From Parvularia atlantis (lineage: Eukaryota > Opisthokonta > Rotosphaerida), in contig CALSCO010001090.1 of assembly GCA_943704415.1 (NCBI GenBank), positions 1-33,408 of the forward strand: a stretch of DNA of 33,408 nucleotides. The letters are read 5' to 3'. Shown one piece after another: positions 27,183-33,408 of this stretch. The position numbers were made by a program, and so were the translations under genes. How positions within the stretch are numbered: the first letter of the stretch is position 1; every line of letters begins with the position of its first letter. Under the pieces are notes generated by a model, which was not told the DNA's origin, did no database searches, and was given only the letters and a program-made list of their open reading frames with translations.

Positions 27183-28637
27183 TCACGACACGGCCGCAAA
27201 CACGGGCAGCGCGTGCGCGTCCCAGTTGGCCTCCCACGACGTCGCCTGAAAGCGCGCCGCGCCGGCCGCGAGGCGCTGCAGCGGCTTCTCGCCCTCGTCC
27301 GACGGCTGCGCGGGCGGCGCCCAGTGGCTGAACAGGCGCACGAGCTGGTCCGCGAGCTCGTCGGCCGACGCGAAGACGAGCCCATTGTCCTCGTGCCGCA
27401 CCAGCTCGTCGATGCAGGCGAAGCGGAACGCGCACACGGGCAGGCCACACCCAAACATGTCCACGACCTTCATCGGCAGGTCCAGCCCGGACGACGACGT
27501 GTGCAGCGACACGCCCAGGTCTGCCGCGCCGAGCAGCCGCGGGTAGTCCTCGGCGCACAGCCACGCCGTGCGGACGCGCACGTGCGGGCCCTCAAGCCGT
27601 GCAAACTGCCGCTCGTAGTGCTTGCGCAGTGGGCCGCGCCCCGTCACGACGACCACGAGCCGCGCCAGGCCGCGCTCCGGCTGCCGCTCCGCCTCGCGCG
27701 CGTACCGCTCCAGCGCCGCCACGAGCACGCCAAAGTCCTCGTCGGCCGTCCAGCTCGTGCCGCTGACGAGCAGCGCTGCGCGGTCTGTGCGCATGCGCAC
27801 CTCGCCCGCGGCCCCGCCCGCTCGCGTCAGCAGCGTCTCGTGCTCGGTCGGCTGGTCGAGACCGAGCTCGGGCTGCTGCACGCGCACGAGGAACGCGTGC
27901 GTCTCGTCCGGGCGCAGTCGGCGGAAGTGCGCGGGCGGGCGGTCATGCAGGACGACGGGCCGGCTGCTGAGGCGCCAGGGCTCGGCCGCGAGCACGTCGG
28001 CCATGGCACGCGTGACGGCAAGGTGGGCGAACGCGCGCCGCCCGAACGCCGTCTCGTACATGCGCGCGAGCCGCGCCAGCCAGTGCTTCTCGCCGCCCAC
28101 GCGCATTGCCAGCAGCGAGTAGCCAAAGTTGTGCCAGTCGATGACGAGCACCGCGCCGTGCAGCCACGCCACGCCCTGCGCCAGCGCCAGCGTCGGGATG
28201 CTCGGCGGGTTCTGCACGAGGAGGCAGTCGGGGCGGGGCGTGCGCACACCCAGCGTCCAGACGACGCAGGCGAGCTGCACGGCGACCTTGACCGGCGCGA
28301 GCAGCACGAAGAGCGCACGCGAGCGCGGCACGGCCCAGCGCAGCGGCTCGGGCACGTAGCGCAGGGCGATGCGCGGGTGCTGTGCGACGGCGTCGGGCGG
28401 GCGCGCCCCGCGGTAGCCGACGAGGCTGACGTGGAAGCCGTGGGCGGCGAGCGAGAGCGCGTGGTAGCACATGCGCGGCGAGCGGCCGACGTCGCCGAGC
28501 ACGAGCACGCACGCGTGCCGCGGCTGCCCCGCGCACCCCCGCCGCCGCCGCGTCCCGAGCAGCACGACGGCCGCCGCGCCCGCGAGCAGCAGCGCGACCG
28601 CCGCGACGAGAAGCGTGACAGCGAGCGTCGCGGGCAT
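27183..28637 (-). CDS. ALG1: Chitobiosyldiphosphodolichol beta-mannosyltransferase, intronless
   Basis: A single exon of 484 aa; human ALG1 has 464. It adds the first mannose, from GDP-mannose, to GlcNAc2-PP-dolichol on the cytosolic face of the ER. An N-terminal membrane anchor (residues ~3-28, LAVTLLVAAVALLLAGAAAV) precedes a GT-B fold of family GT33: ACVLVLGDVGRSPRMCYHAL, LVQNPPSIPTLALA, VIDWHNFGYSLLAM, VSGTSWTADEDFGVL, VVVTGRGPLRKHY, and the hallmark SSSGLDLPMKVVDMFGCGLP in the donor site. It is the longest intronless gene here, although its neighbours carry up to 12 introns. It diverges from RSPRY1 over 114 bp. Confidence 0.96.
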   Translation of the reverse strand: MPATLAVTLLVAAVALLLAGAAAVVLLGTRRRRGCAGQPRHACVLVLGDVGRSPRMCYHALSLAAHGFHVSLVGYRGARPPDAVAQHPRIALRYVPEPLRWAVPRSRALFVLLAPVKVAVQLACVVWTLGVRTPRPDCLLVQNPPSIPTLALAQGVAWLHGAVLVIDWHNFGYSLLAMRVGGEKHWLARLARMYETAFGRRAFAHLAVTRAMADVLAAEPWRLSSRPVVLHDRPPAHFRRLRPDETHAFLVRVQQPELGLDQPTEHETLLTRAGGAAGEVRMRTDRAALLVSGTSWTADEDFGVLVAALERYAREAERQPERGLARLVVVVTGRGPLRKHYERQFARLEGPHVRVRTAWLCAEDYPRLLGAADLGVSLHTSSSGLDLPMKVVDMFGCGLPVCAFRFACIDELVRHEDNGLVFASADELADQLVRLFSHWAPPAQPSDEGEKPLQRLAAGAARFQATSWEANWDAHALPVFAAVS

Positions 28638-28751
28638 GCTGGCAACTCCCGATTTGGACCGGGCCACGCGTTCCGGAGAACCGCGCGGCGCGTCCCGTCG
28701 CGTCCCGTCGCGTCCCTCGCGTCCCGTCGCGTCCCTCGCGTCCCGGAGACC
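28638..28751. promoter_or_regulatory. ALG1/RSPRY1 divergent promoter with CGTCCC tandem repeats
   Basis: This 114-bp gap separates two start codons. From 28691 to 28746 it is almost wholly tandem copies of CGTCCCGTCG and its 9-bp variant CGTCCCTCG (five copies and a partial sixth), ending 5 bp before the RSPRY1 ATG. Such phased copies could be repeated sites for one factor, or a slippage-made minisatellite. Confidence 0.55.
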
Positions 28752-31024
28752 ATGGCCGGGTGCCTGCTGTGCCAGCCCGGGCGGCGGCGGCGGCGCGCGC
28801 TGTACGACCGGGTGCGCGGTCTGCGCTGCGTGCGACACCCCGCGCACACGGCTCATACACGGCCGCGACCCACACGACCCAGCTGATCCACGAGTCGCTC
28901 GTGAGCATCTCGTCCGTGGCCGACCGCGACACGCAGATGGAGAGCATTGAGGCGCTCATGACGCTGTCCGAGGAGGGTGCGCCGCCGCGGCTGCCGTGCG
29001 CGCGCTGCCGCCTCACACGCAAGCGGGTGGCGCAGAGACAGTCTACGCCGAGCTCTCGCTTACGATGGTCGACGTCCTGCGCGACAACCAGCCGCTCGCC
29101 GCCGTGCTCATCTGCTTCCTGCTCGAGATGTTTGCGCTGCCCTCCATCGACACCACCCTCAGCCTCAACCGCCAGCTGCTGCGCCGCGCGCGCGGCCGCT
29201 CGCGCCCGTCCGTCCGCCGCAACGTCGCCGTCATCTGGAGCACCCTCGCTACGAAGCTCGCCGGTGTGTGCCGATGCGCGCGTGCGCCTCGGTCCTGAGC
29301 CGTGCGCACGCAGGGCGAAACAGCGTGCGTCTCATGAGCGAGGAGGTTGTCGCCGCGCTCGAGCGCTTCGTGTGCGACGATCGGAACCCGGACGTGCAGC
29401 TGCACGCGCTCGTCGCAGTCGAGAAGTTCTCGATCACGAGTGCGCAGTGTACCGTGGGCTGCCGGCGCTCGATGGGCTCATGCGCGCGTGCGGCCGCGTA
29501 GACGACAACAAGCAGCGCATCCTGCGCTCGTCGCTCATCGGCACGCTGCAGGAGCTCGAGCGGCGGCCACTCGGCCGCGAGGACGACCCGGCGCACGCGC
29601 ACCGTGTCCAGGCACGCGCGTGTGCTTGCGTTGCACGCCCGCACATGCCAACGCGCATGCCGCGCTGCACACAGGTTGCCTTCCTCGCGCGCTGGTTCCT
29701 CGAGAACACCTGTGCGTGGCCCTGCGCGGTGCACGCACGCTGAGCTGACCACGCACGCGCGCATAGTCCCCACGTCGGTGCTGCGCGAGAGCGGCGCTCA
29801 CAGCCGCGCACCATGCTGACGTTCGCGCGCGCGCGCGCGCGTGCACAGAACCGCGACTTTAGCGTCAGCGAGGCAACGCTCGCCAACGTCAACGTCATGC
29901 TCAACCACAACGACAAGACGGCCTTCCTCAAGCTGTCGCGCAATGGGCTAGAGGTGCGCGCGCCCGACCGCTTGGCAGGCGTGCGCTCACGGGCCGCGCG
30001 ACAGGCGCGCAACGACTCGACGACGTTTGAGAGCGTGCGGGCGACGGCCGCGGTGACGACGGGCGCGTGGTTCTACGAGGTCACGGTAAACACATCGGGC
30101 GTGCTGCAGATCGGGTGGGCGTCGCGGCACTGCCAGTTTGACTCGGAGGTGCGGCCGCTGGCGCCTCGATGTGTTCAAGCTGAGCATGCGCGCCGCAGAG
30201 CGGCAACGGCGTCGGCGACGATGTCAACTCGATCTCGTACGACGGATGCCGGCGGCGGATGTGGCACCGCGGCAACAGCGACGACTACGGCTCGCGGCAG
30301 TGGCGCGCAGGCGACGTCGTCGGCGTGATGATCGACATCGAGGACGACGTGCTCGCGTTCACGATCAACGGCAGCCCGCTCGGCGACTCGCTCAAGAAGA
30401 TGCACGCGCCACCGCGCCTGCTGGACATGGTCGCGGACGGCGAGGGCCTCTGTCCCGCGGCGTCGTTCATGGCGTATCAGCACTGCACGTTTAACTTTGG
30501 CGCGTCGCCGTTCAAGTACGGCCGCACAGGACGCTGATGCGGCTTCGTCGCTCACCGTCGCCGTCGCCGCAGACACCCGCCTTCGCCGCGCTTCAAACCG
30601 CTCAACGCCAGCTTCAAGCTCACGTCCGAGCAGCAGGGCTACTTGCCGCGCCTGGCCCGGCGGGTGCGCATCCCGCCGCCACCGCCGACGCGCACACTCA
30701 CTCACGCACCCGCGCGCGCGCCTTGTGTCGCCAGAGCCTGCCGTACAGCGACGACGGGTTACCGCGCTGCGAGATCTGCTGCGACCGCCCGCCCGATACG
30801 GTGCTGATGCCTTGCAAGCACGGGGTGCGTCGCTGCTGTCGCTAGCAAGCGCGCTCACGCCGCGTTCCTGGTGGTCGCAGGGCATCTGCTTCCAGTGCGC
30901 GCTGCAGTGCGAGTCGTGCCCGATCTGCCGCACACGCATCACCGGGCGCGAGCCCGCCGCGCCGGCCGCCATCGCCACCGGCAGCAACGCCAGTGACGCG
31001 GCAGCGAATGGGCCAAGCCCCTAG
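28752..31024 (+). CDS. RSPRY1: RING finger and SPRY domain protein, RSPRY1 orthologue
   Basis: Thirteen exons (28752-28811, 28883-28976, 29036-29263, 29314-29439, 29502-29611, 29675-29711, 29767-29777, 29849-29953, 30005-30148, 30199-30515, 30573-30663, 30735-30824, 30881-31024) encode 518 aa; human RSPRY1 has 576. A helical N-terminal region (VLICFLLEMFALPS, LHALVAVEKFSITS) leads to a SPRY domain (TFESVRATAAVTTGAWFYEV, TSGVLQIGWASRHCQFD, ISYDGCR, AASFMAYQHCTFNFG) and a C-terminal C3HC4 RING (CEICCDRPPDTVLMPCKHG, CFQCALQCESCPICR) with all eight ligands. It is a likely ubiquitin ligase. Intron 29612-29674 is GC-AG and one exon has only 11 bases; both follow from gap-free alignment to the human protein. 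Two acceptors are TAG. It converges with RCC1 (58 bp). Confidence 0.94.
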
Positions 31025-31082
31025 CCCTTGCGTATTTCGGACGCACACGTCTAAATTTGGCCGCGCACACACGACGGGCGCG

Positions 31083-32397
31083 TCACTCCTTGGGCGCGAC
31101 ACGCACGCCCAGCAGGACCGTGTGCTGGCCGCCGGCGTCGGCCTGCACGATGCGCGTGCCCTTGGCCTCGACCTTGCGCGGCGTGCTCTCATTCTGGTCC
31201 TCGCCGTGGCCGAGCTGGTACATCTCGCCGTAGCCCCACGTGTACAGCGCGCCGTCCTCGGTCACCGCGAGCGAGAAGAAGTCACCCGCGCCGATCGAGG
31301 CCACGCGCTGCGTCGCGAGCTCGCCCGCGACCGCGGCCAAGTCCAGCGCCATGTCGCTCTCAGACCCGCGGCCGAGCTGGCTATTGTCGTTGCGGCCGAC
31401 GCCGAGCACCTTGCCGTCGGCCGTGAGCACGAGCGTGTGGTGCGTGCCGCCGGTGATCTGCCGGATGGCCCGGCCGCTCAGCGCCTTGACGTGCTGCCAC
31501 GACATCTTGAGCTCGCTCTCGCCCAGTGCGAGCTTGCCCGGTGCGCGCCATTAGGGCCACGCCGCGCGCACAGACGCCCGCGCGCGAGCGCACCTGGCCG
31601 TACTGGTTGAGCCCGCTCGCGTACACTTCGCCCGTGGTCGTGACGGCAAACGTGGCGTACCGCGTGCAGAAAACGTGCGCGGCCTTGGCGCGGCGCGGCA
31701 GGTGCAGCATGACGGGTACGCGCGTATCAATCTGGCGCACGAAGCGCCTTCCCAGCTGGCCGACCTCGGCCGAGCCCCAGCCGTAGAGGTCGCCGGCGCG
31801 GGTCAGCGCGACGCAGTGGTTGGCGCCGGCGTCGATGTCGACCACGTCCTTGCCGCGGAAGAAGTCGATCTCGGCCATCGGCTCCTGCACCTCGACGCCC
31901 GGCGCGAAGCCAATGAACCCGGTCGAGTCGCGGAAGCTGCCGCAACCAAAGACGCGACTGTCGGCGGCAAGGGCGAGCGAGACCGTGTCGGTCGCGGCCA
32001 CTTTGACGATGCGCGCATCGAGCGGCAGCGGCGTCTGCTCGGCCGTCCAGCCGTCGCCGGGCCGCCCGAGCGCCTTGCGGTCGTTGTTGCCCCAGGAGTA
32101 GACGTGGCCGCCGGCGGCCAGCGCGAGCGTGTGCATCCCGCCCGCCGCCACCAGCACGACCTGCTTGTCCTCCAGCTCGGGCACGAGCGCCGGCCGTTTG
32201 CGGAAGAGCTTGTCCTCGCCGAGCCCGAGCTGCGCCGCAACGCCGTCGCCGACCACAAACACGACGCCCGGCGTCGTCGGCGTCGCGAACGGCACGCCGC
32301 CCGCCGCCACGCCGTTCGCCGTCGCCTTGGCGGCCGGCCGCGGCGCGCGCGGCTCGCGAGGCGCCTTACCCGCACTCGACTTTCGAGCTGGCGCCAT
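31083..32397 (-). CDS. Regulator of chromosome condensation RCC1-like protein
   Basis: Two exons (31594-32397, 31083-31532) encode 417 aa, the size of RCC1 (421 in human). A basic Ala/Lys/Pro tail (APARKSSAGKAPREPRAP) precedes a seven-bladed propeller of RCC1 repeats: VVFVVGDGVAAQLGLGED, GGHVYSWGNNDRKALGR, SRVFGCGSFRDSTGFIG, GDLYGWGSAEVGQLG, GEVYASGLNQYGQ, GKVLGVGRNDNSQLGRG and GALYTWGYGEMYQLGHGE. RCC1 is the nuclear GDP/GTP exchange factor of Ran, and the basic tail would bind chromatin or importin. Other single-propeller RCC1 proteins exist, but length, tail and the STGFIGF insert favour true RCC1. The only intron (31533-31593) ends in AAG. Its start lies 26 bp from the start of the next gene. 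Confidence 0.9.
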
Positions 32398-32423
32398 TGC
32401 AATCGCCGCGTCCCAGTGAAACG
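32398..32423. promoter_or_regulatory. 26-bp divergent gap between two start codons
   Basis: The ATG of RCC1 (-) ends at 32397 and the ATG of the PH-like gene (+) begins at 32424. The first intron of neither gene lies near this gap, so both core promoters and both 5' leaders must fit in 26 bp or overlap the opposite coding region. Confidence 0.5.
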
Positions 32424-33334
32424 ATGAGCGTGGAGCCGCTGCTCGAGGGGCACGACGCGGGAGCGACGGTGGCGCGGGCGACGTTCCGCGCGGGCGACGT
32501 GGCGCGGCTCAAGACGGCGGGCCATGCGCTGTGCGGGCTGTGCTGCTGCCCGCCCGTGCTGCTGTGCCTGCCGTGCGCCGTTGTCGGCAACCCGCGGGAG
32601 ACGGCCTCGTACGAGTGTGTGTTGACGTGCGTGTTGCTCCTCTTGCTGGCTGCGCCTTATGCTCACAGTGTGTGTCGCGCGCAGCACCAACGCCGTCGTG
32701 TACCGCTCGCAGACCTTCCTGTGCGCGTGCCCGTGCGACGCCGTGGAGCGCACCGTGCCGCTCGACCGGATCAGCGACATCGTCAGTGCGTTGCGCCTCA
32801 GGCTGCCGTCCGCGCGCTCGCGCCGTGTTGCCCAAGGCGGCCGCCGCAGTCAAGCAAGACGGCCTGCACCGCTCGTACGGCCTGCACACGATTGTCATCG
32901 TCGCGACCGCGCCCGGCAGCAGCCGCACGACCGTGCGGCTGCAAACACACAAGCAAAAGCTGTCGCCCACGCGCGCACGACACAGACGCTCACGCTCGAG
33001 GGCGTCGTCGAGCCGCACGCGTTCAAGGATCAGATCATGGCCACGCGCGACGTCCGTGTGGCCGCGTGGTCGTGCCCGACTCACACTCATGCGGCGGCAG
33101 GTGTACCTGCGCACGATCGGCTCGGCCGGCATCGCGCCTGCGCCCAGCGCCACCGCCGTCTCTCCCACACAGCAGCAGCAGCAGCAACAGCAGCCGGCCG
33201 CGGCACCGCCCATGGGCGAGGTGCAGCAGACGCTGCAGCGCATGGAGGCGACGCTGCGCGCCATCGAGCAGCACACGGCGCTGACCGCCCCGTCCGCGCC
33301 GCCCTTTTACGAGAAGCCGCCCGACGTCGCGTGA
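32424..33334 (+). CDS. Cysteine-rich, possibly lipidated protein with PH-like domain
   Basis: Five exons (32424-32614, 32685-32785, 32850-32932, 32986-33051, 33101-33334) encode 224 aa. After a short acidic head comes a hydrophobic Cys cluster (residues ~35-52, HALCGLCCCPPVLLCLPC), a good candidate for S-palmitoylation or a membrane hairpin. Residues ~62-140 alternate short strands (NAVVYRSQTFLCACPCDAV, ERTVPLDRISDIVI, YGLHTIVIVATAP, TLTLEGV) and end with a helix (PHAFKDQIMATRD), the order of PH-like domains of the bacterial DUF304/bPH2 kind. A flexible part with Gln8 and a C-terminal coil (GEVQQTLQRMEATLRAIEQH) and a PPFYEKPP end follow. I know no named orthologue. It is probably a peripheral membrane protein. 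The fourth intron has a GTCCGT donor. Confidence 0.7.
33170..33193 (+). repeat. CAG/CAA repeat encoding Gln8
   Basis: Eight Gln codons (five CAG, one CAA, two CAG) lie in the last exon of the PH-like gene, in a Pro/Ala/Gln linker before the C-terminal coil. The last 74 bases of the window after the stop show no feature. Confidence 0.9.
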
Positions 33335-33408
33335 CGCGCCTGCGCCCCCCGCAGGCCGGGCCTCTGTGTCTTGTACTCGCTTTGCTCGATGTCTACAGGT
33401 CAGCTCAC

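Overview
The window is nuclear DNA of a compact, very GC-rich eukaryotic microbe. I reconstruct 18 protein genes in 33.4 kb: 17 complete and one cut by the left edge. About 132 short spliceosomal introns (mostly 45-80 bp) interrupt them. All coding frames close across these introns, and most proteins align with known families over their full length. Nearly every intron starts GTGCG, ends CAG, and carries a CTGAC or CTCAC motif just before the acceptor. No tRNA, rRNA, CRISPR array, transposon or virus-like element was seen.

Layout, left to right: the 3' part of a TRIM-NHL-like gene (+); an extended SDR oxidoreductase (-); a small coiled-coil protein (+) and an orphan type II membrane protein (+) behind a 106-bp GT repeat; then four minus-strand genes, ACAD8 isobutyryl-CoA dehydrogenase, ribosomal protein L10a (uL1), a RhoGEF-PH-RGS protein and OGG1. 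SMC6 (+) lies back to back with OGG1. Next, on the minus strand, come an SGNH esterase, a MYCBP-like protein and the rRNA methyltransferase SPB1/FTSJ3. NF-YA and a FAM210-type mitochondrial protein (+) follow, then ALG1 (-), RSPRY1 (+), RCC1 (-) and a cysteine-rich PH-like protein (+). Gaps between genes run from 26 to 281 bp, and no stretch of 300 bp lacks a gene.

The genes form no single pathway. They are housekeeping genes (DNA repair, ribosome biogenesis, N-glycosylation, valine catabolism, Ran cycle) mixed with signalling genes. RGS plus RhoGEF, RSPRY1, TRIM-NHL and MYCBP together suggest a protist of the Amorphea (amoebozoan, apusomonad or unicellular opisthokont grade), possibly one with a cilium. 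This placement is an inference of low confidence. The features most worth a second look are the stringent intron grammar with about 5% GC-AG introns, the DH-PH-RGS order in the RhoGEF, two genes whose start codon seems cut off by an intron, a perfect heat-shock-element-like site, and two proteins I cannot assign to any family.
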